From Ligustrum vulgare (lineage: Eukaryota; Streptophyta; Magnoliopsida; Lamiales; Oleaceae): a DNA stretch of 64,000 nt. The DNA lies in assembly GCA_963555705.1 (NCBI GenBank), contig OY743183.1, positions 27,625,932 through 27,689,931 of the forward strand. The letters are read 5' to 3'. Positions 34,863 to 45,422 of the stretch are shown here, one piece after another (the stretch's first letter is position 1; each line of letters opens with the position of its first letter). The position numbers were made by a program, and so were the translations under genes. The notes beneath the pieces were generated by a model, which had not been told where the DNA came from, did no database searches, and saw only the letters and a program-made list of their open reading frames with translations.

Positions 34863-37021
34863 ATGTTTTGTTAACTTTACAGAAGGCTTCTTGAAGAAAA
34901 CCTTTTTTGCTGCATCTATCTCTGCTTTTGCTTATCTTCCTTCAAACTCACTTCCCCTGCGACGTCAATTTGCAAGACTTCTCTTGGACTTTCCGTACAT
35001 TGGTTGCTTCTTTCACTCTTTTCCTATAGTTCCTTATTCATAAACCATCCAGTGGGAGGAGGAAGTATTCTAGGAAGTGATCCATACTTTTCAGACCGTG
35101 GTACTCTCACTTTCCTTTTAGGCATTCCATATAGCACATAGAAGTCAAATGCATGTCCAGAAGGTTCACCAATAGATTTACTTCATGGACACCTTTTTGA
35201 TATAACTGCTTTAATAATTTATTGCGTGATACTCCAAGATTCTTTCCTTCTGCTTCTAAATCAATCTCTTCTTCAATGTTTGTCATGTTGTCATCCTCCT
35301 CTTCATAATATACTTCCAGGGGCGTTTGACCTTCTTTGCATACCAGCATGTAGGTCTCATCTTCATTTTCTTCTACTTCTTCCTATGCACTCTCCTTATT
35401 TTTAAATTCATTGGCCAATAAGTGGTTATTAGCCATAATTGGAGGTAGTGTTCCAAACTAAATAGCAGTAGATCGCTCTGGATCTTCCTCATCCTCGTTT
35501 TGCTTGCTACGTTCAAATTTTGACTTTCCAGAAAAACTTTCTGGTACTTTCCCCATTGATTCCCCTGTACTGTTTTCCTTATTATTGTAAAAGACATTTT
35601 GGTTAGCCACCTTGATTAACTTAGGTGTCTCAAGAGGTAATGATCCCCGTTGTCATCTCATCATCTTTCCATAGTTTCTCTAAAAATGGCTTTGTTGTGT
35701 TCTGGTCATCTCACTGAAAGGCACAACTCTTCCTGCATTATACTGGAATGAATGCCACACATTTGGCTGATGAGGTCGTGGTCTAAACGTCCTCCTGTTG
35801 TTTATTGGTCTAAACTATTTTTCAAAAGGAAGCTTTCTATAAACTGACATGACTCGTCTCCTATTGGGCTGGAAACTGGGAACCACACTGGGATAACTGT
35901 AATATCCTCGTGTCCTGACTTCTTCCATAGGCTTGTTTACCTCTCCCTTACATCTGGCGCATAAAGTACCTTTGTCTCCTCTAGGTTCCTTCCCTTTTAG
36001 TCATCCAAACACATTGGGGTGTTGTTCAACATCTTTTCCATCATAAATGACTAACTTAAACCTTGGCAACTTATCTTCGTAACCAGTTGCCATCATGTTC
36101 ATCTCAAGTGGCTGTGTGAAAGAGTTTTCATCCACTGCCATCTTCTTTTTGGACGCAAATGTGATTCGTCATAACTCAATGACAACCTGTAGCACATGAC
36201 GGAAAACCAAGTAATTGTTAGTCATATGAGACCATGTATTGTGTCATTTACAATATTTTTTTACCCTTAATTTGTTCAGGGACTTGCAATTTATGCTTTT
36301 CGCTCAACTTTATTTGCGTATCCTTATATAATTTATTAAATATAAGGTCAGCTTTAGTTACATCGAACGAAAATATCTTATCCTTTTTCTTTTTATTCTC
36401 CACAGGCTCATCTTTCACCGTTTTGTTTGATTTAGCCACTAGAGGACAAGCATATGAATCTCCTTTGATCAGTTTGGCTAAACCTACTTCGGTGCGGTCG
36501 TAGTACTCATCATCAACCATATGAACATCAAAATTTGGGTCTCTATTGTAAGTCCCTTTGCTAGAATTTTTCATTTGTTCTTCTTATCTTATTAGACGTA
36601 TATATCTAATCACATTAGTTTTTAACTCAAAAAGGTCAGGGAATTCCCTATCTTGAAATTTCTTTTTTAAATCAAAACTCAGGCAAATTTGAGTGATTTT
36701 GACAAATTCTTTTTTAAGCAAAGGTACAAAACATTTACTCCTACATGTCTTGAACCTTTGAAGAAAACCTTCTGCCCATTGAATGGGCATTTATTGTAAA
36801 TTTGCCAGATCAGCCAGAGTTACTTCAGATTCAATTTTGTAAAACTGAGTATTAAACAATTGTTCTAACTGTTGCCATGTTTGGAAAGAATTTGCTGGCA
36901 AGTTAATGAACCATGAAAAAGCTACACCTGTTAATGATCTAGGGAATAATCTTATCTTATGATAATCAGTCACTTTGCCACATTGCAATGTAAACCACCC
37001 TATATGTTCTAAGGTAGAAAC
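34863..37021 (-). pseudogene. Gag C-terminal half and linker of element A
   Basis: The minus strand near 36990 reads STLEHIGWFTLQCGKV, then LFPRSLTGVAFSWFINLPA and TWQQLEQLFNTQFY (36791-36988), the core of plant gypsy gag. The frame breaks repeatedly afterwards. A knuckle-like KYCKWHNTWSHMTNN is present near 36240, and a charged linker follows to the protease. Gag would form the virus-like particle. The gene is interrupted by element N exactly after GAGAA. Confidence 0.85.
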
Positions 37022-37026
37022 TTCTC
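37022..37026. repeat. Target-site duplication of element N (left copy)
   Basis: TTCTC here and at 42497-42501 flank element N exactly. Confidence 0.95.
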
Positions 37027-37790
37027 TGATGCGAACCCCTTCGGTGCGTTGACCGAAAATTCCAACAACAATTTTAATACCAACCCAAGAAAGCTAAAGT
37101 GGTAAATAAATGGATAAACACCTTAACCCAAGTTTAAATCTAACCCAAAATTCAAGGATTAAACTAACCCTAGCCCAATGGAGAGAATTAAACAAATTCC
37201 AAGGTGGCGGAAATAAACAACAACACAAGAATAATAATACTCAAGATAAAGTTGATTAATTTCCTAAGAGATACAAGATCAAAGAGGTTTTACCTTACCT
37301 CAAGAAGGGGGTCTTCAAGACCTAACTCTCAAGAGCAATTTTCTTAACATCCAAAACTATCTTACAAAATGAAGAGAAATGAGAATATAATGTACAAAAT
37401 GGGAAAAATGTGCAATTTCGGTATTTACAAGAAAAACCCCGTTTTTGTTGAAATTGCAAGAAAAATCCCGTTTTTTTCATTTCGGAGGACTTTCGGTCGA
37501 CCGAACTTTTTTCGGTCGATCTCATGGTCGACCGAAACTGGACTTTCGGTCGACCTCTGCTCATCCGAAACTGACTGAGGCTTGATTCAAAAAAACTCTG
37601 CAGACTTTCGGTCCACCGAAATTGGTTGTTTCCAATTTCGTCTTCCTTTTTACTCCAACTTGATTCTCGACTTGCTTTTCTTGATTTATTCACATTGTTT
37701 AGCCTCGAATCTTGAACCTCTTCAACTTCGGATCTCGTCATGGGTCCCACGGGCACGTGCATCGAGGTTTGACTTTCCCGATTCTCATCA
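37027..37790 (-). mobile_element. 3' LTR of element N
   Basis: It has TGATGCGAACCCC and CGATTCTCATCA ends. It includes copies of the palindrome CGGTCGACCG at 37493-37560, fewer and more degraded than in the 5' LTR. It encodes the last 156 codons or so of the long ORF. Confidence 0.95.
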
Positions 37791-40700
37791 TCCCCTCCCT
37801 CTTGAAAAGGATTCGACCTCGAATCTTTCTTGAATGCACTATCGTGAAACTCCTTGAACTTTGATCTTGCAACATTGTGGATCACAGGTTCATGCGTTGA
37901 AGTTGGACCTTCCCGATTCTCATCATCTCCTCCATCTCGAAAGAGATTCGACCTCGAATCGGCACCTACAATAAAAATAGAAAATTCAGACACAATAAAT
38001 GTAACTGAAATTTCATACTCACCGTGTAAAATCAATTTGTAGGCGTTGCGAAGAACTTGAGAGGTGCCAACATTGCAGGGTAGCATTTTGGATTTTATTC
38101 GATTGGGAACCCGTTCTCTCCTTGAAAAGAACCATTTCCAACCACCTGGATCAAATACGAATCGCCTCCTACCATGGTTGGCATGGGAAATACATTGTAT
38201 TCCAATTCCCCTGAATGGAAGCTCAAGCCTCCTGTAAAGGGGCTTAACCAAAGGTGCATTCTCGTGCCCACCTAAACCAACTCTTTCTTCGATAAACATG
38301 TGCATAAAGTTCAACAGAGTTAATAGGTTAAAGTCACAAGCAATTTTAAGCGGAGAAAACTTGCTATTATGATGAGCAATTAAATTACAAGCAAATTTAA
38401 CAACCAAAAAATTAGCACCAATTTCATGCAATTGCACAACTTCCTGAAAGAAAATATTAGCTATGCTGATGACCTTGTTGGTTTCATGGTATGCAATCAA
38501 ATGTAACATTTTAACACTCCCACCAACAAACGCAAAAATAGCATCATTTTCTTTATTTGTTCGAAGTAAACCTGTTATAAAACTTATAAGATGAATAATC
38601 CAAGGTCTACTCATGATGGGAAAATATGTATGGAATTTTTGGGGGACAAACTTGAGTTTAACCATTTTACAAGTTTGGCATTTACTACAAGTGCAAACAT
38701 GTTCATCACCAATCTTCAAATTAGGCCAATAAGATTGATCACATAATACCCCTAAAACCCCATTGGTTTTAAATCGCCCCATCAAACAATCATCATGTGC
38801 TCCTCCCACTAGCAATTCATGCATGACACATTTACAAGGAAACAATCCAACTTTCCAAAACAAATAATCATGCTCATAGAATCCATAAAAATATTGCTCA
38901 CAACATGATTCATGAATGTTTAACAAATTCGGATAGTTAACATGCATGCTCTTACTATGTTCAACACGGAATGAGGGAGCATCTAAAAATGTTAGAAGCG
39001 AAGTCCTTTTATCATCAAAACATCCCAATACATTTTTCCCATGGACTCCCCTAACTAGCAATTCCTTTAGAGAGCCAATATGCAAGTCAAGCATATTTTC
39101 ACAAAATAAGAATTTATCATGCCAATGATATGTACTATATGCAACATTTTTACAAAAAGATTTGGTACCTATGTAATTGGGCACACGCAAAAAGTTGCAT
39201 TTACAAATTAAGCACTCATCATGACAATGATTCTTACCACATGTTACATTTTCACAAGTCAACAACACACTTGTCAAATCTACATCAAGATTATACAACC
39301 CTCTAATGTATTCAAAACACAATAACCTTGCATTCAAAGAAATGTTAGGAGCATACCTCCTAGATGTTGCATCGGTTATGTCATTTTCTTTACCTCGGTT
39401 GTACTCGTTGTTGTAGGAAAATGTTTCCATGAATTTCTTCCATAAGGCATGCTTTTGGAGTTCTTTGTTGCCTTGATAAGTTGGCCTCACAATTTCCTGC
39501 AACAAAGACATGACAAAAATAGGGAGGGAAGTGTTAAAGTATTCAAGAGTAAAGAACATTTCGGGGTGATCTTTTCTCTCAAATTTCTTGGTAGCACTCA
39601 TCACTTCCTCACCTTTTTCTGAGGTAGAATCCTCAACCCTCGGTTCTTTTCTCACCTCTCCTTTTTCTGGAGTCATGACTCCAACTCTCATTGCCTCTCC
39701 TTTTTCTAGGGACGTGACCCCAACTCTCTTGCTCTCATTTTTAGTTTCTTCAATTTTATCAATTGAAGGTTCTTTTGTTTTCCTATCCTCCCCTTCGTCC
39801 TCTTCTTTTTCCTTCTCCTTCTCCTTTTCTTCCTCGAATTCCTTCTTGAGCTTCATTTGGTCTTTGCATACTTCTTCCGAGCTCAAAGATAGGATCACAA
39901 CCTTTTTTCCATTCATTTTGAAGCTACACCGGTTCCTCCTCCTATCAAGATTCACATTTCGCTCACATTGCCAAGGTCTCCCCAAAATTATGTGAGTAGT
40001 GTGTAAGGGAACCACATCACATAATATTTGATCACTATAAGTACTAATGTGAAAAGTAAGAAGAACTTGTTCACTTACCCTCACCTCCCCATAGTCATTC
40101 AACCTTTGCAATATATAGGGATTAGGATGCTTCATAACCGGTAACCCCAATTTCTCCACCCTACTAGCACTCACCAAATTTGTGCCAATCTCCCCATCTA
40201 TCATGAGACTACATGGTTTATCACTCACTAGGCATCTAGTGTAGAAATTATCCTCCCCATGTTCCTCCATCTCATTAGCATGGGCCAAAGATTGTGGCGG
40301 CCTAGCATTCATCTCCTTCACTACTTCTCTACTTCCACTACCTCCCTTCCTATGGAATGATGAAGTCTTCATTTGCTCAATATCAATCTTCTCATCCATC
40401 CCATTTCCACTCCTATCTATCCATTCTCTTCGTCTCCTACCCATTCTCCAATCTTCTTCCACTTCTCCACTTATACCCATTCCATGAAGTGATGAATTTT
40501 GCATTCTCACACTATCAATATTTTCATCAACTCCATTTCTCCTACCTTCTAACCCATCTCTTCTTTTCCTATTCAAACTCCCACTTTGTTTTCTAACTCC
40601 ATCCCTATACACTACATCCCCAAGATTATCCCTCACCCTTCTTCTACTACACATCATTTCTTCACCTCCCCTATTTGATGTGCTCTCCCCTCTTGTTCCT

Positions 40701-40864
40701 AAATTTTCCAACTCACCCCTACTTTTCTCCATTTGTCTATCCATGGTGGTTGAAAGATTTTTCAACAAGTATTTCGAATCTTGAGTTTGAGAATTGAAAA
40801 TGGACATGGTGTGCAAGTGTGAAAGTGTTCTCACAAGAAAATATTTCTCTCGTGTTTCACTCAA
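37322..40864 (-). CDS. 1180-residue ORF of element N: protease-like and dead integrase-like domains, no RT
   Basis: Residues 1-190 are charged and unrecognised. Residues about 200-330 match a gypsy retropepsin region (FYTRCLVSDKPCSLMIDG, then HIILGRPWQCERNVNLDRRR). A Glu/Lys-rich stretch follows at about 340-380. A short RNase H end (NRGKENDITDATSRRYA) comes at about 500. Then comes an integrase-like part at about 700-850: HELLVGGAHDDCLMGRF, CSKCQTCKM, then ISFITGLLRTNKENDAIFAF where the catalytic Asp is gone. The C-terminal 156 residues are read from the 3' LTR. I take ATG 40864 as start; an internal Met at 40804 is possible. Related autonomous elements are chromoviruses. RT and most of RNase H are deleted without breaking the frame. 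Confidence 0.75.
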   Translation of the reverse strand: MSETREKYFLVRTLSHLHTMSIFNSQTQDSKYLLKNLSTTMDRQMEKSRGELENLGTRGESTSNRGGEEMMCSRRRVRDNLGDVVYRDGVRKQSGSLNRKRRDGLEGRRNGVDENIDSVRMQNSSLHGMGISGEVEEDWRMGRRRREWIDRSGNGMDEKIDIEQMKTSSFHRKGGSGSREVVKEMNARPPQSLAHANEMEEHGEDNFYTRCLVSDKPCSLMIDGEIGTNLVSASRVEKLGLPVMKHPNPYILQRLNDYGEVRVSEQVLLTFHISTYSDQILCDVVPLHTTHIILGRPWQCERNVNLDRRRNRCSFKMNGKKVVILSLSSEEVCKDQMKLKKEFEEEKEKEKEKEEDEGEDRKTKEPSIDKIEETKNESKRVGVTSLEKGEAMRVGVMTPEKGEVRKEPRVEDSTSEKGEEVMSATKKFERKDHPEMFFTLEYFNTSLPIFVMSLLQEIVRPTYQGNKELQKHALWKKFMETFSYNNEYNRGKENDITDATSRRYAPNISLNARLLCFEYIRGLYNLDVDLTSVLLTCENVTCGKNHCHDECLICKCNFLRVPNYIGTKSFCKNVAYSTYHWHDKFLFCENMLDLHIGSLKELLVRGVHGKNVLGCFDDKRTSLLTFLDAPSFRVEHSKSMHVNYPNLLNIHESCCEQYFYGFYEHDYLFWKVGLFPCKCVMHELLVGGAHDDCLMGRFKTNGVLGVLCDQSYWPNLKIGDEHVCTCSKCQTCKMVKLKFVPQKFHTYFPIMSRPWIIHLISFITGLLRTNKENDAIFAFVGGSVKMLHLIAYHETNKVISIANIFFQEVVQLHEIGANFLVVKFACNLIAHHNSKFSPLKIACDFNLLTLLNFMHMFIEERVGLGGHENAPLVKPLYRRLELPFRGIGIQCISHANHGRRRFVFDPGGWKWFFSRRERVPNRIKSKMLPCNVGTSQVLRNAYKLILHGEYEISVTFIVSEFSIFIVGADSRSNLFRDGGDDENREGPTSTHEPVIHNVARSKFKEFHDSAFKKDSRSNPFQEGGDDENRESQTSMHVPVGPMTRSEVEEVQDSRLNNVNKSRKASRESSWSKKEDEIGNNQFRWTESLQSFFESSLSQFRMSRGRPKVQFRSTMRSTEKSSVDRKSSEMKKTGFFLQFQQKRGFSCKYRNCTFFPFCTLYSHFSSFCKIVLDVKKIALES

Positions 40865-41731
40865 ATTTTGCTTTTACCCTCTATTGAGCTCACCACTCTT
40901 GCCTTTTTCCACTCAAAATCTCCTTTCTCAAGTTCTCCAAGGAAGGCAATCAACTAAACCACAAAGTATAATTCTTGTAGAGTTAAAGAAATCACCAACA
41001 AGGAAGAAGGAATTTAGAACAAATAGACACAAATAGCAAGTAGAATTTATGTGCTTGCTATACTCAAAAGGGACAATATTTATGTGGGATAAGATGCTAG
41101 GATCACAATTTCAACAATGGGATTGAATAACCACAAGTATTAGACAAGGCATATATGTAGAGCAAATAAGCACAAGAGTGTAAATTTCAATGAAGCAATT
41201 TAGCAAACACTTTGTACTCAATATTGAAGTGGCCTTGAATGTGTATTATGTGGATATATGAATAAATCCCCAACAACCCAAATGTAGTAAGAAGTGAATG
41301 ATCAACAATTACCCAATGGATGAAGCAAGTGATATATGGAATAAAATGTTGATAACACAATCTCAATTATGGGAATTGGATAGCCCCAAGTAATTAGTAA
41401 TATATGGGTATTGGACAATAAAGCACTAAGGGAGTATTTTTCTTTGGGACAATTTATCAAACACTTTGAATACACAATTTGGAAAGTGTAGATTTTGTAG
41501 TGAATGAATATGGAATTCTTCCCAACAACTCACAATCAATATACCCAATACATAGAATCAACAAATACACATGGATATATAGATTTCCCCCAAATTTTCT
41601 CAATTTTCGGATTTTTTTTTTTTTTTTTCGGATTTCTCTTTTTTTTTTTTTTTTTTTTTCCACAATGCCAAGAACAACAACAAGAAAGTAAAAATAGGTT
41701 TACCAAATTAGAGCCAAGCTCTGATACCAAA
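40865..41731 (-). other. 5' leader of element N with primer site
   Basis: This is non-coding apart from small chance ORFs. Long T-runs at 41612-41628 and 41640-41659 encode only poly-Lys/Phe shadows. The primer site is at 41717-41729. Confidence 0.8.
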
Positions 41732-42496
41732 TGATGCGAACCCCTTCGGTGCGTTGACCGAAAATTCCCACAACAATTTTAATACCAACCCAAGAAAGCT
41801 AAAGTGGTAAATAAATGGATAAACACCTTAACCCAAGTTTAAATCTAACCCAAAATTCAAGGATTAAACTAACCCTAGCCCAATGGAGAGAATTAAACAA
41901 ATTCCAAGGTGGCGGAAATAAACAACAACACAAGAATAATAATACTCAAGATAAAGTTGATTAATTTCCTAAGAGATACAAGATCAAAGAGGTTTTACCT
42001 TACCTCAAGAAGGGGGTCTTCAAGACCTAGCTCTCAAGACCAATTTTCTTAACATCCAAAACTATCTTACAAAATGAAGAGAAATGAGAATATAATGTAC
42101 AAAATGGAAAAAATGTGCAATTTCGGTATTTACAAGAAAAACCCCGTTTTTTTCATTTCGGAGGACTTTCGGTCGATCGAAAGATATGTTTCGGTCGACC
42201 GAACTTTTTTCGGTCGACCGAAACTGGACTTTCGGTCGACCTCTGCTCATCCGAAACTGACTGAGGCTTGATTCAAAAAAACTCTGCAGACTTTCGGTCG
42301 ACCGAAATTAGTTTCGGTCGACCGAAATTGGTTGTTTCCAATTTCGTCTTCCTTTTTACTCCAACTTGATTCTCGACTTGCTTTTCTTGATTTATTCACA
42401 TTGTTTAGCCTCGAATCTTGAACCTCTTCAACTTCGGATCTCGTCATGGGTCCCACGGGCACGTGCATCGAGGTTTGACTTTCCCGATTCTCATCA
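41732..42496 (-). mobile_element. 5' LTR of element N
   Basis: It contains several copies of the palindrome TTTCGGTCGACCGAAA or shortened forms between 42165 and 42330. It is otherwise almost the same as the 3' LTR. CATTCTC at the right edge gives the second TTCTC duplication at 42497-42501. Confidence 0.95.
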
Positions 42497-42501
42497 TTCT
42501 C

Positions 42502-43409
42502 CAAGACCAATGAATAATAAAAATTCTGGTACTTTGTACCCCCTAGGCCATGGATGTGCTGATCCATCCAATCAGGATATGACTTTGTGTAAGTCGGGCT
42601 AATACAAGGACGTATTCCCTTGACCATTTGGTCTCGCACTATTTCAACGATTTGATCTCTCAACAAGATGTTGGGCATAAGGAACACCAATAGATTGGTT
42701 CCCAAATGTTATCTCATGAGGCCTAACGTTTGACAATGTGTTTGTAGCAAAGGCGCCATTATTTGGGCCATTATTATTATTGGCCCGAGTATTTCCCCCA
42801 TCATTTATATGTGGGGAATTCTGTCCATTATTTTGGACGTTGTCTCTTGCATTTAGGTTATCCCTAAGTTTGATACATTTGGGTTTACTCTAAAGTTTGA
42901 TACACCATTACCATTACCCAAATTTGATACACCATTACCATTACCCAAATTAGACATTCCTCCACCCCCAAGTTTGAAGTGGATGGTTTAAAAGGTGATT
43001 CTATTCCCTGATGTGGACTTGTGACTGGGGAGTTATGCCCTATAATCGTCCTGGCTTGAAAATAGTGTCCTATGTTTGGAAAAGTTGACTGACAAACTTG
43101 GCTTGTTAACTTATTCATATTATCATGTAAAGTTCTTTATTGTTTAGCCATATTATCATAGTGTTCTTTTTCTTTCTGAATAAACTTTTCCATATTATGG
43201 GCATATTGTAAATTTACCTATTCCACCACATCTTGAGTGAGTTAACCAAATAACTCACGCATGGTTTGAGGATTCAAATACGTCATGGGATCATACCGAA
43301 TTCGACTTTCTCCCTCTGTTCCTAGAGTACTTTGTTCCTCCTCATATCTTTCGATTATAGACGGGAGACAATGACTTACTGGTTCCTTATCAAAATTCTT
43401 GTGAGGCAT
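42502..43409 (-). pseudogene. Gag N-terminal part of element A
   Basis: Start ATG at 43409 (MPHKNFDKEPVSHCLPSIIE). The minus strand continues RIRYDPMTYLNPQTMRELFG and then hits a stop. Broken frames follow, with a 27-bp direct repeat at about 42896-42949, and the stretch ends YPDWMDQHIHGLGGTKYQNF next to the element N insertion. After removing N and one TTCTC, it joins the gag core at 37021. Confidence 0.8.
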
Positions 43410-43466
43410 GATGTTTCACATCGTATCTTCAAAAACACACCAAAGTTGTCTCACTGGGCATACCAA

Positions 43467-44213
43467 TTTTTTTCCCAGGGTTCTTTTGCTAACAATTAAA
43501 GTGGAAATAAGACAAATGTGTAAGGAACAACAACCTCTCGAGATAAAGTCCCAACGAGGGGTGCTTTATTTATGAAGATTCCAATGAAGACAAAACACCT
43601 CCAAGGGGAAGCAAGCACACAAACTACACAAAGATCTTGACGAGAAAAAGTAAAGATAAAGAAAATTACACATAATCTCTATTTGATAGTTGATTGATTG
43701 ATCCTTCTAAGTGCTTAAATTTCTACTATATATACAAATTATCTACAACTGCTTCTAACATTTGAAATATTGATTTGCAGCCTTGATTTTTAACTTGTTT
43801 GGAATAGTTGCTGCCCAAAATATTACATAACCGTCACCCACTACTTTTATCTCCTTTATCTCTAGTAACTCCCATGGTTACTTTTAACTGCTAAAAGGGG
43901 AAACTACTAATGAATAGGATGAGTCGTGGAATGATCACCAGAAAACTGCTTCTTCAATTGTATTCTGGCTTGGTCTTCCAATTGCCTTTGCATTCGCCCT
44001 ATTGCCCTAATGCCCAAGTACCTTAACTATCGCCCAACTCCCTTCATATCGCCCTCAATGGGTTATCCTGTTTCTTATCTTCATGTTGGGCCTCCGCGTT
44101 GGGCATTCTAGGTATCAACATTTTGACCTATTCACTAAACTTTTTCTAATGAATCACGTCCCTTAGGCCATTGAATTGGGCCTTGTGAATTTTGGTATTT
44201 TTCGGTGTCAACA
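43467..44213 (-). mobile_element. 5' LTR of element A
   Basis: It shows homology to 31695-32467 over its whole length with moderate divergence. It lies next to a primer site (TGGTATGCCCAGTGAGACA on minus, 43447-43465). It ends GGTGTCAACA at 44213. Confidence 0.85.
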
Positions 44214-44217
44214 CTAC

Positions 44218-44927
44218 TGATCAGTACAAATTAACGATGTCCTAAATGAGCTAGGGGTTTGGAATATAACATGTTGGGATTATCTTGATCATAAGGCCGA
44301 TCTCTTTATAACCAACAACCAAATAAGCAAAAGGTTGAGCCAGAATGCCCGGCCAAGCATAAATCGGGATTGCTGCCAAGCCTCACTAGGTTATTCCATC
44401 CATTTTTCATAAGTCAATGTACTTTCCCGGGCCTACCTTGTCACTAAGGTCTGGTATTCCTGACCTTATCTTTGTTTATCCCTATTATGTTTGATGGTAG
44501 GTCCATCTTGACCAAATTAGGCCTAAAAGCCCAACACAAATAGGACTCTAAGCATTCTTCATTTATGGGCTTCATCAATGGGCTACCTTCTTGGGTCCTA
44601 AAGACAAGACATATTCTATAGGGAAACATCATGAAAAAGGGGAGTTCAGTTCTTGTAAGATTAGAACTCCTCTTAAAAGGTAAGTTTATACCAAAATGAC
44701 TCCTTCTAATTCAAGAATGTTATAGGCTTTTTCAGTATTATAAATACAGCTCCCTTACTCATAGATAATTCATTCATTATTAACATAACATAATTTCCAG
44801 TTATATATTTCTCTCTGTAGTTTTCTTTATCCAGAAAACTAATTCTCACACCGGAGGGGCGACGAGGAGAATCCTCCTCGCCTTTTTTTATTCTCCTCGC
44901 CTTTTTTGCAGGTCATTCAATGAGACA
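44218..44927 (+). mobile_element. 5' LTR of element B, truncated
   Basis: It matches the 3' LTR up to GCAGGTCATT at about 44927. Beyond this it runs straight into gag coding sequence, so the LTR end, primer site and gag start are deleted. The sequence GAATCCTCCTCGCCTTTTTT is partly duplicated here. Confidence 0.8.
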
Positions 44928-45422
44928 CTGCGAAGTTCATGACCCGTTTTAACTGATCTTCACATCTCATCAGCAACTTCAGCCCTAACCTTAGCAATCC
45001 GAGGTCAAGAATTCAGAATGTCCTTGTCCAAGAATCCGCCTGTAAACGTGACTGAACTACTCAGAAGGGTAGAAAAATACATAAATATGGAAAAGACACT
45101 ATTGTCGGTTAGGGCACAAGATCAAGTTCATGGAACAATAGTACATTCTACGGAACCCATCAAACAGGGGAACAAGAGATCAAGGCAAGCAGATGGAAGG
45201 AATTCTTCCCGATACAACACAAAGGGAAGCAGTTATGGGCATCAGAATTTAACTCCATTAAATGCACCGCGGTCTCACATTCTCATGGAAATCAAATGTC
45301 GGGAAGATTTGCACTGGCCAAGACCTATCAAAGGGAAGATCGATGAAAGAAATCGCTATAAATACTGTGACTTCAACAAAAGCCTAGGTCATACTACGGA
45401 TGAGTGCAGAATACTAAAATAG
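44928..45422 (+). pseudogene. Gag C-terminal part of element B
   Basis: After broken pieces (ETLRSFMTRFN), the open frame from 45018 carries TELLRRVEKYINMEKT and ends with a knuckle-like motif KYCDFNKSLGHTTDEC. Both are typical of Tat gag. The capsid core is missing. Confidence 0.85.

Larger units (their letters stand above)
37027..42496 (-). mobile_element. Element N: young non-autonomous LTR retrotransposon with one long ORF
   Basis: LTRs of 764 and 765 bp (37027-37790 and 41732-42496) are nearly identical apart from a few substitutions and short indels. A primer site AGCTCTGATACCA (plus, 41717-41729) abuts the 5' LTR. A polypurine tract (GAGGGAGGGGA on minus) abuts the 3' LTR. The target duplication is TTCTC. 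The element is 5470 bp long, complete and recently inserted. It has no RT or RNase H, so it must depend on proteins made elsewhere. Confidence 0.95.
31695..44213 (-). mobile_element. Element A: Tat-like Ty3/gypsy retrotransposon, RT deleted, carrying element N
   Basis: LTRs at 31695-32467 and about 43467-44213 share many blocks, for example GATAAAGTCCCAACGAGGGG and CACACAAACTACACAAAGAT, and the outer end GGTGTCAACA. A primer site lies at 43447-43465. CTACC precedes the element at 31690-31694. CTAC follows it at 44214-44217, with the fifth base C at 60668 once element B is removed. Internally, gag, protease and the end of integrase are on the minus strand. RT, RNase H and the integrase core are missing. 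Confidence 0.85.

Noticed and set aside
39588..39995. Ser/Phe-rich plus-strand ORF
   Set aside because: It is the antisense shadow of the Glu/Lys-rich part of the element N ORF.
41717..41729. tRNA-like sequence (GCTCTGATACCA) at several places
   Set aside because: These are reverse-transcription primer sites matching a tRNA 3' end, not tRNA genes. No cloverleaf surrounds them.
41457..41734. Small ORFs rich in Lys or Phe
   Set aside because: They come from T/A homopolymer runs in the leader of element N and differ by frame only.
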